Below are positions 38,480 through 47,976 of a stretch of DNA of 53,986 nucleotides, one piece after another. Source of the DNA: Acidimicrobiia bacterium (GTDB lineage: Bacteria > Acidobacteriota > Vicinamibacteria > Vicinamibacterales > CAVVIG01); the NCBI GenBank assembly GCA_016871175.1, contig VFZL01000028.1, positions 1 to 53,986 on the forward strand. The letters run 5' to 3'. The number at the start of each line of letters is the position of its first letter. Position 1 is the first letter of the stretch. The notes below the pieces were generated by a model, which did not search any database, was not told the origin of the DNA, and worked only from the letters and a program-made list of their open reading frames with translations. The translations under genes and the position numbers were made by a program.

Positions 38480-39550
38480 CTACTTCTTCGAGAACGGCCC
38501 CACCTCCGGTACCGGCTGCGTGTTCGCGAGCGGACCGAGCTCGGCCGCGACGCCCCGCGCGATGGCGGCGGTCTCGCTGCCGGCCTGGAAACAGGTGAAG
38601 TCGGGTCGATCGCGCCACGCGTAGGGACCGCACAGGCGGACCTTGGCCTTGAGGGCCGCGTCGTGGACGACGTTGATGAGCCGTTCGTAGTCCGGCGAGC
38701 CCTGTGGGTAGCCGGAGAAGTTGCCCAGATCACCGCTTGCGGCGAACACGGCGCTGATGCCTGGTACCTTCGCGATCGCCTCGGCGTTCTTCACGCCCTC
38801 CAGCGTCTCGATCATCAGAATCAAGATGATGTTCTCGTTGGCTGTCTGACGATACCCACCCGGCACGGTGCCCCACATCGCTGGATCGAACGCCTGGCCA
38901 CCCCCATTGCTCCGCCGCCCCAGCGGCGGGAAGTAGGTCCAGTCGCGCGCGGCCATCGCTTCCTCGGCGGTGTCGACCGTCGGCACGACGATGACCAGAG
39001 CGCCAGCGTCGAGCGCATGCTGGATTTCACGTTCGTCGGTGTAGGCGACGCGCGCGCCAGGGACGGCCTTCGCGTGGGGACAGGTGCGCCACATGCGCGC
39101 CACCGCCTGCCAATCGTGCTGGTCATGCTGCATCTCGGTCCAGATGAAGTCGTAGCCGGCATTGGCCATCGCACAGTAGGTGGACGGATCGGTCGACGCA
39201 AACACCGTCCCGCCGGTGACCTTGCCGCCCTGCATCATCTTCAGCTTCACCGGATTCCAGATCCTGGCGCCCGCGGGCGGATTGAAGGCCGGTCCGAACT
39301 TCCAGGTGCTCGGGTTGAAGGGACCCTGGTTCACCGAGCCGCTGAGTGGCGTGTTGATCGCGCCGCTGTCCTTGCCGGCTGGTGCCGCGAGCGGAAAGGA
39401 CTGCTTACCAGCATCCGGGTTGTTCGCATACGGATCCGCGCTCGGCTGAGCTGGTCGCGCAGGCTGTTGTGCGTTCTGCGCTTGACCCGACAGCGTGACC
39501 AATCCCACGGCCAGCATTCCTGCCAGCGCCGCCATCTGCATTCGTCTCAT
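38480..39550 (-). CDS. exported HpcH/HpaI aldolase family protein
   Basis: 356 aa. It begins MRRMQMAALAGMLAVGLVTLSGQAQ, a signal peptide with an AQA-type end, followed by a low-complexity Pro/Ala linker. The barrel domain follows: MQGGKVTGGTVFASTDPSTYCAMANAGYDFIWTEMQHDQHDW, DAGALVIVVPTVDTAEEA, IILILMIETLEGVKNAEAIAKVPGISAVFAASGDLGNFSGY. The metal-binding Glu (IETLEG) and Asp (SGDLGN) match the class II HpcH/HpaI fold that cleaves 2-keto-3-hydroxy acids. Export of such an aldolase is unusual; similar exported proteins occur in Acidobacteriota and have no known role. GGGAGGTC precedes the start at the right distance. Confidence 0.85.
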   Translation of the reverse strand: MRRMQMAALAGMLAVGLVTLSGQAQNAQQPARPAQPSADPYANNPDAGKQSFPLAAPAGKDSGAINTPLSGSVNQGPFNPSTWKFGPAFNPPAGARIWNPVKLKMMQGGKVTGGTVFASTDPSTYCAMANAGYDFIWTEMQHDQHDWQAVARMWRTCPHAKAVPGARVAYTDEREIQHALDAGALVIVVPTVDTAEEAMAARDWTYFPPLGRRSNGGGQAFDPAMWGTVPGGYRQTANENIILILMIETLEGVKNAEAIAKVPGISAVFAASGDLGNFSGYPQGSPDYERLINVVHDAALKAKVRLCGPYAWRDRPDFTCFQAGSETAAIARGVAAELGPLANTQPVPEVGPFSKK

Positions 39551-39647
39551 CGCGACCTCCCTCACAGCACATCGGGGCATTCTACCGCGTCAGTGGGCGG
39601 GGCGGTGGCACGTGCCGTTGCGGTTCGCTCACTGGCGCCCTGCGGGG

Positions 39648-41623
39648 CTACCGGCGACCGAAGATCGAGGCGATGCGGCGGCCGATCGACCGGAAGATGT
39701 TCTGCACGGCACGGGTCGTGGCCTGCTCGAAACTGCCTTTGCGGACAGCGCAGAGCCGCGACGGTACGTCATCGCCGTCCTTGAAGTGCTCCGTGTAGCG
39801 CGGACAGCCGTCGACCGGTTTGAGGTGCGAGACGCGGCAGAGTTCCTCGCCGCGTAGACCCGCCGGAATCTCGAACTCGCGCGCGGGGAAGAGATGCGCT
39901 GTGCGCTTCATGAAGTCGGCCCAGATCGGGAGTGCCACGCGCGCGGCGTAGGCCCCGCGTCCAATGGGCTCGGGGCGATCGCGCCCGACCCACACCCCGA
40001 CGACCACCGAGCTCGAGAATCCGACGAACCACGCATCGCGGTAGTCGTTGGTGGTGCCGGTCTTGCCCCCGACCGGCCCGACGACTCCAAGCGATCGCGC
40101 TGGCGATCCGGTCCCGCCGTCAATCACATTGCGGAGCATCGAGACCATCTGAAACGCCACCTGCTCCGACACGATCCGCTTCCGGTCGACGGGCCGATAG
40201 AACACGAAATCGCCGTCCGCATCGAACACATTGATGACCCCGCGTGGCTTCACGACCTCGCCGCCGCCCGGAAACACCGCGTACGCCGCGGTGAGATCGA
40301 GGGGCGAGACCAGGCCGCTCCCCAGTGCGAGTGAGGCGACGTCGGGCAGATCCCGAAGTCCCGCATCGGTTGCCAGTCGCAGCACCTGGCGCGTGCCGAC
40401 GCGCTGCTGGAGTGCCACTGCGGCGGCGTTGTTCGACTCCGCGAGCGCCTCACGCAATGTGATCGCCGTCGGGTCGACCCCCTCCTCGTGCGACACGTTC
40501 CGAGGCTTCCACTCCGGATTGTCTGGCGCTCCGACCTCATCGAGATGATCGAGCATACTCACAGGCGAGAGGCCGTGTGCGAGCGCCGCCGCGTAGACGA
40601 TCGGCTTGAAGGCGGAGCCTGGCTGGCGACGGCTGCGTGTCGCGCGGTTGAACGTGCTGTGTGTGCAGTCCGCGCCGCCTGGACGTCGTCTCTCGCGTAC
40701 CGCCGAAGGCCACGCGCAATCGCCTGTTCGGCGGCGTCTTGCGCTGCGCGGTTGAACGACGTCTGCACCTGCCAGTCGGGTGGGTGATCGCCGCTAAACT
40801 GGTTGCGAAATTGCTGGCGCAGCCAGCCTTTCGCCCATCCCGCCGTGGGATCCTGTGGCGACCGGCACCTCTGAATCCTTGGCCGCTCCACTCGCGCCGC
40901 CTGCTCTTGGGCGGCCGTGATATAGCCCTGTTCACGCATCAACCCCAGCACGAGGTGGCTGCGCCGGAGCGCGCCCTCGTAGTTCGACCAGGGCGAGAGC
41001 GTGGAAGGGGCCTTGATGAGGCCGGCGATGAGCGCCACTTCGGCCAATGTGAGCGCCTTCGCTGGCTTCCGAAAAAGGTGCGCCGCCATCGCGTCGACGC
41101 CATACACGCCGGCACTCAGGTAGATGCGAGTGAGGTAGAGCTCGAGGATCTGGTCCTTGGACAGCTGGACCTCGAGCAGCACGGCGATCGACGCCTCCTT
41201 GGCTTTGCGCGCCAAGGTCTTGGTGTTCGACAGGAACAGCGTGCGCGCGAGTTGCTGCGTCAGCGTGCTACCGCCCTCGGATCGGCCGTCGCTGAGACTG
41301 TTGCGCACGATCGCTCGCGCGACCCCGATGGGATCGATGCCCGGATGGAGATAGAAGCGGCGATCCTCGACCGCGACGACGGCATGCTGCAGGTCGGCGG
41401 CGATCTCGAAGAGCGGGACGTCGTGGCGCTGTTCGTCGAGTCTGAACCACGGCCGGCCATCAGCCGCGTAGAACACCGTGTCGCCAACGCCGCGCGTGAG
41501 CCGGTGCACGACGCGAACGTAGCGTGCCATCCACCAGCCCGATATCGCGCTGCCGGCCACCGCGATCGCCACGACGGAGGCCCCGATCCACTCCCACCAG
41601 CGCCGCGGCGCCCGCAACTTCAC
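39648..41623 (-). pseudogene. class A penicillin-binding protein (PBP1A type), broken by a small deletion
   Basis: The N-terminal half (41623 down) has a cytoplasmic stub, one transmembrane helix and a GT51 glycosyltransferase domain with AVVAVEDRRFYLHPG and EGGSTLTQQLARTLF. After RGLRRYARDDVQAA the frame is lost at about 40673-40679. A shifted frame continues FNRATRSRRQPGSAFKPIVYAAALAHGLSP, carrying the catalytic Ser-x-x-Lys of the transpeptidase, then SNN (LAESNNAAAVA) and KTGTT (GGKTGTTNDYRDAW) to 39648. About 15-20 residues expected between QAA and FNRAT (VALDPRTG-like) are missing, and the breakpoint lies in a GGCGGCG repeat. The product would polymerise glycan but not cross-link. Confidence 0.87.
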
Positions 41624-41635
41624 GGCCTGGCTGCC

Positions 41636-43987
41636 TCAGGCTGTATCTGCCGGCTTCGCGTCCCCGGCTGGCACCCGCGGGGCATAGGAGAACGTGAGCG
41701 TATCCTCGATGAGGCCGATCGTGACCGTGCCGCCGTGCTCGAGTTGACCGAACAGGATCTCGTCGGTCAGCGGGTCGCGCACCTCCTTCTGCACGGTGCG
41801 GCCGAGCGGTCGCGCGCCGTACACCGGGTCGTACCCCTTGGCGGCGAGCCACGCGCGTGCCGCGGGCGTCAGCGTGATCGCCACGCGTCGTTCCGCGAGC
41901 TGCGCCTCCAGCTGGAGGATGAACTTTTCGACAATCGTCTCCATAACGGCCGATGTCAACGGACTGAACGTCACGATCGCGTCGAGGCGATTGCGGAACT
42001 CCGGGCTGAAGGTCCGATCGATGGCCGCCTTGGCCTTGGCCGTCGCCGTTCGTCGCGCCGCTTCGTCGCGCGCGGTCGTCCTCCCACCCTCCGCGAAGCC
42101 GATCGACTTCTCGCTCATCTCGCGCGAGCCGGCGTTCGACGTCAGGATGAGTACGACGTTGCGGAAGTCCGCTTTGCGACCGCTGTTGTCCGTCAGCGTC
42201 GCGTGGTCCATGACCTGCAGGAGGATGTTGTAGATGTCCGGATGGGCTTTCTCGATCTCGTCGAGCAACACGACGCTGTACGGGTGGGTGCGAACCGCAT
42301 CGACCAGTTGTCCACCCTGCTCGAATCCGACGTATCCGGGTGGGGCGCCGATGAGCCGTGCCACGGCGTGCTTCTCCATGTACTCCGTCATGTCGAAGCG
42401 GATGAACTCGTTGCCCAGCTGCATGGCGAGCTGCTTGGCGAGCTCGGTCTTGCCGACGCCGGTCGGTCCGGTGAAGAGGAAGCACCCGGCCGGGCGCTCA
42501 GGCTGAGCGAGACCGGCCCGTGACCGTTTGATCGCCTGCGCGACTTGATGCACGGCGTCCGCCTGGCCGAACACCACGCGCCCCAGGGCTTCTTCCAGGA
42601 CGCGCAGCCGTTCCTTGTCCGAAGAGGAGGCCTGCTTCGCTGGAATGCGAGCCGCGCGTGCGACGATCCGCTCGATCTCCGGCACATCGACGACCGGAAG
42701 CGCAGTCGCGTCGACCGGGACGCCGGCCTCAGGCGCGGGTGTCGCGAGACGAGCGACCGCGCCGGCCTCGTCCAGGAGGTCGATGGCGCTGTCGGGGAGG
42801 CGCGAGTCGCGGAGATGCCTCGCAGCCAGCTTCGCCGCGACCTCGAGTGCGGCGTCCGTGTAGGTGACGCGGTGGTGCTCGGCGTAACGGCTGCGCAGGC
42901 CAGCGAGGATGCGGACCGTTTCCTCCTGAGAGGGCTCGTCCACCGCGATCTTCTGAAGCCGCCGCGCCAGCGCACGATCTTTCTCGACCTGTTTGAACTC
43001 TTCGAAGGTCGTCGAGCCGATGACGCGCAAATCCCCCGTCGTCAGGATCGGCTTGAGCATCGTCGCCAGGTCCATCGTGCCGCCGGTCACCGAGCCGGCG
43101 CCGACCGTCGCGTGCATCTCGTCGATGAATAAGATGGCCTTCGGCCTGGCGCGGAGCGCGGCGATCACGGCCTTGAAGCGCTCTTCGAAGTCGCCACGGA
43201 AGCGCGTGCCCGCCAGCAGGGCAGCCGTATCCAAGGCGAACACTTCCGCCGTCTTGAGCGCTTCGGGGGCCTCGGGCCCGATGAGGCGCAGCGCGAGTCC
43301 TTCGGCCAGCGCCGTCTTGCCCACGCCTGGATCGCCGACGAACACGGGGTTGTTCTTCCGGCGCCGCATGAGCACCTCGGTGGTGCGCTGCAGCTCCGGG
43401 AGTCGGCCGATCAACGGATCGAGCGTGCCCTGGCGTGCTCGATCCGAGAGGTTGATGCAGTAGGCCGACAGCGGGTCCCGCGACGTCGCCGACCCTTCAT
43501 CGCCACCGCCCGCGGTCGCGCCCGGCTCCGAGGGCTGCGATCGATCGATGGGCGGCATCTTCGTCGTGCCGTGCGAGATGTACTCGAGGACGTCGAGGCG
43601 CGTAAGGCCCTGCGCCGCCAGCAACCGCGCCGCTTCAGTGTCCGCATGCTGCAGGATCGCGGCGCAGATGTCGCCGGCATGGACTTCCTCGCGTTGCGCG
43701 CTCTGCACGTGCAGCACGGCGGTCTGCAACACGCGACGGAACGCCGCCGTCTGCTGCGGGTCGTGCTCCCGCCCGCGGCGCAATTGCTCGATCGACCCGT
43801 CCAGATACCCGTCGAGATCGCGGCGGAGCTTCCCCAGGTCCGCACCGCACGCCGCCAGGATCCGCTCGCCCTCCGGATCGTGCGCGAGGGCGTACAGCAG
43901 GTGCTCCACGGTCAAGTAGGCGTGGCGCCGAGACACCGCCTCCCGGTAGGCCACCGTCAGCACGATCTCGAGAGACGCCGAGAACAT
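41636..43987 (-). CDS. clpA: ATP-dependent Clp protease ATP-binding subunit ClpA
   Basis: 783 aa. The N-domain (1-150) is followed by two AAA+ modules: Walker A GDPGVGKTALAEGL and Walker B AILFIDEMHATVGAGS in D1, then FTGPTGVGKTELAKQLA and SVVLLDEIEKAHPDIYN in D2. The ClpP-docking loop is present as EKSIGFAEGG (IGF). It unfolds substrates for ClpP; clpP itself is not in the window. It lies 4 bp downstream of clpS, the classic pair for N-end-rule degradation, and 12 bp before the broken PBP1A gene. Confidence 0.96.
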   Translation of the reverse strand: MFSASLEIVLTVAYREAVSRRHAYLTVEHLLYALAHDPEGERILAACGADLGKLRRDLDGYLDGSIEQLRRGREHDPQQTAAFRRVLQTAVLHVQSAQREEVHAGDICAAILQHADTEAARLLAAQGLTRLDVLEYISHGTTKMPPIDRSQPSEPGATAGGGDEGSATSRDPLSAYCINLSDRARQGTLDPLIGRLPELQRTTEVLMRRRKNNPVFVGDPGVGKTALAEGLALRLIGPEAPEALKTAEVFALDTAALLAGTRFRGDFEERFKAVIAALRARPKAILFIDEMHATVGAGSVTGGTMDLATMLKPILTTGDLRVIGSTTFEEFKQVEKDRALARRLQKIAVDEPSQEETVRILAGLRSRYAEHHRVTYTDAALEVAAKLAARHLRDSRLPDSAIDLLDEAGAVARLATPAPEAGVPVDATALPVVDVPEIERIVARAARIPAKQASSSDKERLRVLEEALGRVVFGQADAVHQVAQAIKRSRAGLAQPERPAGCFLFTGPTGVGKTELAKQLAMQLGNEFIRFDMTEYMEKHAVARLIGAPPGYVGFEQGGQLVDAVRTHPYSVVLLDEIEKAHPDIYNILLQVMDHATLTDNSGRKADFRNVVLILTSNAGSREMSEKSIGFAEGGRTTARDEAARRTATAKAKAAIDRTFSPEFRNRLDAIVTFSPLTSAVMETIVEKFILQLEAQLAERRVAITLTPAARAWLAAKGYDPVYGARPLGRTVQKEVRDPLTDEILFGQLEHGGTVTIGLIEDTLTFSYAPRVPAGDAKPADTA

Positions 43988-43991
43988 GCGG

Positions 43992-44309
43992 TTAGGCCTC
44001 TTCCATGATCGCGCGGAGCGGGTACCCGGTCTCCCGGGCCTGCATGGTCACCGTGTCCACCTTGGTTTCCGCGATCTCGCGGGTGTACACCCCGGCGAGG
44101 CCGCGGCCGTTCACGTGAACCTGCATCATGATGCCGTAGGCCTCGGCTGGTGACTTCTGGAACACCGACTCCAGGATATGGACGACGAAGTCCATGGTGG
44201 AGTAGTCGTCGTTGAGGAGCACGACGTTGTACTGCTTCGGCGTGTCCTGCTTGGAGCGCACCCGCTCTTGGACGGCTCCGCCTGTGTCATCTCGATGGCC
44301 GGCCACCAT
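43992..44309 (-). CDS. clpS: ClpS adaptor protein
   Basis: 105 aa from the ATG at 44309 (upstream in-frame starts exist at 44324 and 44357). The core has [24 protein letters not shown], with the Asn-Asp pair and hydrophobic pocket that bind N-degron residues, then [33 protein letters not shown] and [14 protein letters not shown]. ClpS delivers N-end-rule substrates to ClpA, encoded immediately after. The N-terminal extension before residue 20 is variable in this family. Confidence 0.92.
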   Translation of the reverse strand: MVAGHRDDTGGAVQERVRSKQDTPKQYNVVLLNDDYSTMDFVVHILESVFQKSPAEAYGIMMQVHVNGRGLAGVYTREIAETKVDTVTMQARETGYPLRAIMEEA

Positions 44310-44337
44310 CACAGAGTACCGCATTCGGCCGCGACGG

Positions 44338-44853
44338 TCACCGTCCGTCAGCGGCACCCGTTCGTGGGCCGATGACGAGGTACGCCCAATAGCACTTCGC
44401 GTCCTTGCCCCACGTCAGCACCATCACCTCGCCGCCGCCACGGTGCGCGAAGACACCGTAGCGGATCTCGGCCTCGGTGGCTGGCACCTCGATGGTGAAA
44501 TCGTCCAGCGACTGGTCGTGCGTGAAGTTCAGCACTTTCTTGTCGTCGAGGCTCGACTCGGTCACGAGCGCCCAGTGCCGCACCACCTGAGCGGTATCGA
44601 CGAAGGCGGGCAGCTCGATGGCCACGTTCTCGAACGAGCCGCGTGCGACCAGCCGTCCGTCCTTCAGGCTTACACCGCTGACTTGGTCCAAGCGGAGCGG
44701 TGACAGCTGACCTAGGACGGACACCGTGCCCGCCGTTCCCTTGAGCGACGTTGCCTGAGCGGCGGCCTGCGTGCAGCCGCTCGGGCCGAGGCTGCACGCC
44801 ACCACGAGCAGGCCGCAGCTTCGCCGCACCCTTCCGGATAGAAGCCGCATCAT
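44338..44853 (-). CDS. small exported protein, possible lipoprotein
   Basis: 171 aa. The N-terminus ([26 protein letters not shown]) is a signal with a lipobox-like GPSGC. The mature domain is beta rich: [45 protein letters not shown], then [21 protein letters not shown] and [21 protein letters not shown]. No family is recognised. It lies 28 bp upstream of clpS on the same strand and may share its operon. Confidence 0.6.
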   Translation of the reverse strand: MMRLLSGRVRRSCGLLVVACSLGPSGCTQAAAQATSLKGTAGTVSVLGQLSPLRLDQVSGVSLKDGRLVARGSFENVAIELPAFVDTAQVVRHWALVTESSLDDKKVLNFTHDQSLDDFTIEVPATEAEIRYGVFAHRGGGEVMVLTWGKDAKCYWAYLVIGPRTGAADGR

Positions 44854-44946
44854 ACCTACTGGATACTCTTTAGATGCAAACTGTGCCTCGTATGAGGCGA
44901 ATGGCACCCATGTCTCGTAACGGGCAACCTCGTGAGCCAAAAGGAT

Positions 44947-44976
44947 TTGCAAGCTCGGCGGCCTCAGCGCTATCTT
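44947..44976 (+). promoter_or_regulatory. sigma70-like promoter upstream of the HWE kinase
   Basis: TTGCAA (44947-44952), 18-bp spacer, TATCTT (44971-44976). If used, the kinase must start downstream, which supports the GTG at 45150 rather than the ATG at 44874. The stretch 44854-45149 otherwise holds only an Arg/Ser-rich open frame with no protein-like sequence. Confidence 0.35.
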
Positions 44977-45149
44977 ACACAGTTGCGTGCACACGCGCGA
45001 GGGCCACCCATCGCTTGAGGACGAGCGCAGTTACGGACCACCGTCACCGACACAAGCCCCTCCCGATCGAGTCGCCGATTTCCCGGCGCGCGGCCGATCG
45101 CATCAAGCCGGACGTTCGGCCTCGCGGACGTGCGCGGCATGCCAGGTCC

Positions 45150-45779
45150 GTGAACGCGCTTGGACGTGCACAAGCGGACGCGGTCGAACTGCTTCGCGAG
45201 GTGCATCACCGCGTGAAGAACAGTCTGCAGGTGATGCAGAGCCTGCTGGCGCTCGAAGCCAGCCGTCTGTCGCATCCCGACGCACGTCGCGTGGTGGGCG
45301 TGATTCAGGACCGGCTGCGCGCCGTGGCCTTGGTGCACGATCAACTGCATCGGTCGTCCAACCTTCGGTACGTCGATCTCCGGGGCTACGTCGTGGCCGT
45401 GATCGATGGTGTCCGGCGGTCACACGATTTCGACGGGCGCCGCATCCACGTGCGCGTTCGTGGATCGCAGGGACTGGTTGGGATGAACGACGCGCTCCGC
45501 GTGGGCCTGATGCTCAACGAACTGGTATCGAATGCCGCCATGCACGCGCTGTCGGGCGGCCGTGGCGGCGAGATCCTCGTATCCGTTTCGTTCTGTCCGC
45601 GCCGTCGCCTCCGCATCAAGGTGTCGAACACCGGTGTGCCGCTGCCGGCGCGCTTTTCTCCCCCAGTCGATCGACTGGGCCTCGCAATTGTTGGCAATAT
45701 CGCCCGCCACAGCGGTGGGCGGCTCTGGTGGAGTCGCCGGCCACTTACGAGCTTCTACGTGGAGCTGAAACGATCGTGA
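45150..45779 (+). CDS. HisKA_2 / HWE-type histidine kinase without a sensor domain
   Basis: 209 aa from GTG at 45150; the frame is open to an ATG at 44874, but that part is Arg-rich and not protein-like. The phospho-acceptor region is LLREVHHRVKNSLQVMQSLLALEAS, the HRxKN signature of HisKA_2/HWE kinases. The ATPase part has LNELVSNAAMHALSGG and a weak G1 box, VSNTGVPLP, where Asp is replaced by Asn (AAC against GAC). G2 is RLGLAIVGNIARHSGG. No PAS, GAF or membrane part remains, so input must come from another protein. Its stop overlaps a LuxR-type regulator by 4 bp (GTGA). Confidence 0.75.
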   Translation: MNALGRAQADAVELLREVHHRVKNSLQVMQSLLALEASRLSHPDARRVVGVIQDRLRAVALVHDQLHRSSNLRYVDLRGYVVAVIDGVRRSHDFDGRRIHVRVRGSQGLVGMNDALRVGLMLNELVSNAAMHALSGGRGGEILVSVSFCPRRRLRIKVSNTGVPLPARFSPPVDRLGLAIVGNIARHSGGRLWWSRRPLTSFYVELKRS

Positions 45780-46477
45780 CTGTGATCAATGAAGCCCTCG
45801 CCTCTCCGAAGGCGACCATCATGGTTGTCGAGGACGAATGGGTCGTTGCGCGCCACGTGCAGCAGACCCTGCAGTCACACGGATTCGACGTTGGTGAGCC
45901 GATCGCGAATGGCGACGAGGCGTTTGGCGTCGCCGCCCGCCAGCGTCCGGATCTCGTGCTCATCGATATCGGATTAGCCGACGGGACCGACGGGCTGACG
46001 CTCGCCGAGCGCATTCGACGGAGCGTGAACCCTCCGCAAGTGGTGATGTTGTCCGCCCACATCGACGAGGATTCGATGCGTCGCGCGTGCGCCGCCGGTG
46101 CGTCCGGTTACGTCGTCAAGCCGTTTCATCACTCGCAGCTGCTGAGCGCGGTGCTGGTGGGACTGGCGCGTGGCCGACAGGAGCGGACCGAACGCGAGGA
46201 GCGCCGACAGGCAGCCACGACGCTGCGCGCGCTCGCAGTGGACCTTGTGCGGCGCCAGGAGGGTGAGGGGGGCGAATCGCACGCCAACCTGATGGCTCAG
46301 CTCTCGGCGCGTGAGCAGAACATCGTGCACTTGCTGGCCGAACATCATCGCCCGCGATCGGTGGCCGCTGAGCTCGGCATCAGCTATCACACGGTGAGAA
46401 ACCACCTGCGACGGATTTTCCGGAAGTTGAACGTATCGTCCCAGTCGGAGCTCTTGCGTATTCTCAAGGAGCCGTGA
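45776..46477 (+). CDS. response regulator with LuxR-type HTH
   Basis: 233 aa from GTG. Receiver (15-135): IMVVEDEWVVARHVQQTL, DLVLIDIGLADGTDGL, VVMLSAHID and GYVVKPFHHSQL. A short basic coil follows, then a LuxR HTH (170-230): LSAREQNIVHLLAEHHRPRSVAAELGISYHTVRNHLRRIFRKLNVSSQSELL. It overlaps the HWE kinase by 4 bp and is its likely target; a second receiver protein follows 10 bp later. Confidence 0.92.
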   Translation: MTVINEALASPKATIMVVEDEWVVARHVQQTLQSHGFDVGEPIANGDEAFGVAARQRPDLVLIDIGLADGTDGLTLAERIRRSVNPPQVVMLSAHIDEDSMRRACAAGASGYVVKPFHHSQLLSAVLVGLARGRQERTEREERRQAATTLRALAVDLVRRQEGEGGESHANLMAQLSAREQNIVHLLAEHHRPRSVAAELGISYHTVRNHLRRIFRKLNVSSQSELLRILKEP

Positions 46478-46487
46478 GGCGCTCAGG

Positions 46488-46895
46488 GTGGACGACGCCC
46501 CGCTCGTGGTCATCATCGAAGACGATCACTTCGCCGCATTTCTGTTCAAACAGACGCTGAACGCTCACGGCTACGCGGTGGCGATCAACTCCGGCGAGAC
46601 AGTCGATCTGCCGGCGCTCGTGTCGCTGAAACCGGCGGCGCTCCTCGTGGACTTGCACCTGAGCGAAGGCGATGGCGTGCAGTTACTGCGGCGACTCCGG
46701 ACCGTCCGGTCGCTTCGCCACGTGCCGGCGGCTCTGATCACTGGCGACTATTTCACCGACGCCACCGTGTCACGGGAGATCGAGAAATTGGGGATCGAGA
46801 TGTACTTCAAGCCGTTGTGGGACGACCAGCTGCTGTCGGTCGTCGCTGGACTGGTGAAGCGCGGGCTCGTCGCGCTTGACGAAGCGTCCCGGTGA
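46488..46895 (+). CDS. single-domain response regulator
   Basis: 135 aa from GTG. VVIIEDDHFAAFLFKQTLNA, phospho-acceptor Asp in AALLVDLHLSEGDGV, Thr in PAALITGDYF and Lys in MYFKPLWDDQL make a complete receiver. It has no output domain. It completes a three-gene unit of HWE kinase, DNA-binding regulator and free receiver, suggesting a branched phosphorelay or phosphate sink. Confidence 0.9.
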   Translation: MDDAPLVVIIEDDHFAAFLFKQTLNAHGYAVAINSGETVDLPALVSLKPAALLVDLHLSEGDGVQLLRRLRTVRSLRHVPAALITGDYFTDATVSREIEKLGIEMYFKPLWDDQLLSVVAGLVKRGLVALDEASR

Positions 46896-46916
46896 CGCTT
46901 CAATCGGGCGCTTCTG

Positions 46917-47969
46917 ATGGCCGCATCCGTACGCACGATCACGGCCACCCGCGGCGAGGCGCGTATGCGACTCGACCGCGTGCTGCAACGGCAGCTCACC
47001 GACCTTCGCGGGGCCACGCGGACGAAGGTCCAAGCGTGGATTCGGCAAGGTGCCGTGTTCGTCAATGGGCGTGCCGCAGGTCGTCCTGCCGCGCGCGTCT
47101 CGGTTGGCGATGCTATCACCGTCCACCTGTCGTCGGATGCGTTCCGTCCGGCTATGGTGGTCGAACCCGAACCGCTGACCGGAGTCCACGTGTTGCACGA
47201 GGATCCCTATCTGTTGGCGGTCGGCAAGCCGGCCGGGATGGTGGTTCACCCGACGTACGGGCATGCCAGCGGCACGCTGATGAATGGTCTGCTGTGGCAT
47301 GCGCGGCAGTGGCCCTCGGCGCAACGACCGTCACTCGTCGGACGGCTCGACAAGCTCACATCGGGCATCGTCCTCGTTGCGCGCACTCGTGCCGTTCACG
47401 CATCGCTGCAACGAGCGCTCGCCAACTCAGTCAGCCACAAAGACTATCTGGCAGTGGTCTATGGGCGCGTCGCGCCACTGCGCGGCACCATCGCGCTGCG
47501 TCTGCATCGCGACGACCGTGACCGGCGGCGCGTCGTCGCCTCCACGCTGCGTGGACAGCCCGCCGTTACGAGCTACGAGCGGCTGGCGCGCGCGTTGGCG
47601 CCAGACGCCGGGCTCGCGCTCCTACGCTGTCGTCTCCTGACTGGGCGAATGCACCAGCTCCGCGTGCACTTGGCCGCCCGCGGGTGGCCGATCGTCGGCG
47701 ACCCGGTGTACGGTGAGTCACGTTGGGCTGCCGTGGCCGATGGCGCACTGAAGCAGGCCTTGCGCGCGTTCCCCCGGCAAGCGCTCCACGCGTGGCGGTT
47801 GAGCTTTCCCCATCCGGTCACGGGCGCACCGGTGCGCATCGAGGCCCCGGTTCCGTCGGACATGCAGGCCCTGCTCGCTCTGGCGTCGATCGAAGTCCCC
47901 CTCTGGCTCACCAGCGCTGTCCGCGCGACCAAGGGGGAAGCCGTGGCTCTTGACCGAACGACCTCATAA
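46917..47969 (+). CDS. RluA/RluD-family RNA pseudouridine synthase
   Basis: 350 aa. An S4 RNA-binding domain (MRLDRVLQRQLTDL ... VQAWIRQGAVFVNGRAA) precedes the catalytic domain. The active-site loop reads VGRLDKLTSGIVLVART; the catalytic Asp in RLDK is kept although the usual DxTSG is LTSG. Other family matches are LLAVGKPAGMVVHPTYG, LTGRMHQLRVHLAARGWPIVGDPVYG and RQALHAWRLSFPHPVTG. It isomerises uridine in 23S rRNA (RluD modifies helix 69). The start could be the internal ATG at 46965. Confidence 0.92.
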   Translation: MAASVRTITATRGEARMRLDRVLQRQLTDLRGATRTKVQAWIRQGAVFVNGRAAGRPAARVSVGDAITVHLSSDAFRPAMVVEPEPLTGVHVLHEDPYLLAVGKPAGMVVHPTYGHASGTLMNGLLWHARQWPSAQRPSLVGRLDKLTSGIVLVARTRAVHASLQRALANSVSHKDYLAVVYGRVAPLRGTIALRLHRDDRDRRRVVASTLRGQPAVTSYERLARALAPDAGLALLRCRLLTGRMHQLRVHLAARGWPIVGDPVYGESRWAAVADGALKQALRAFPRQALHAWRLSFPHPVTGAPVRIEAPVPSDMQALLALASIEVPLWLTSAVRATKGEAVALDRTTS

Positions 47970-47976
47970 TGTGCGC

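Noticed and set aside
44874-45149. N-terminal extension of the HWE kinase
   Set aside because: Sequence is Arg/Ser/His-rich without domain character and overlaps a plausible promoter; the GTG at 45150 begins right at the HisKA_2 domain.
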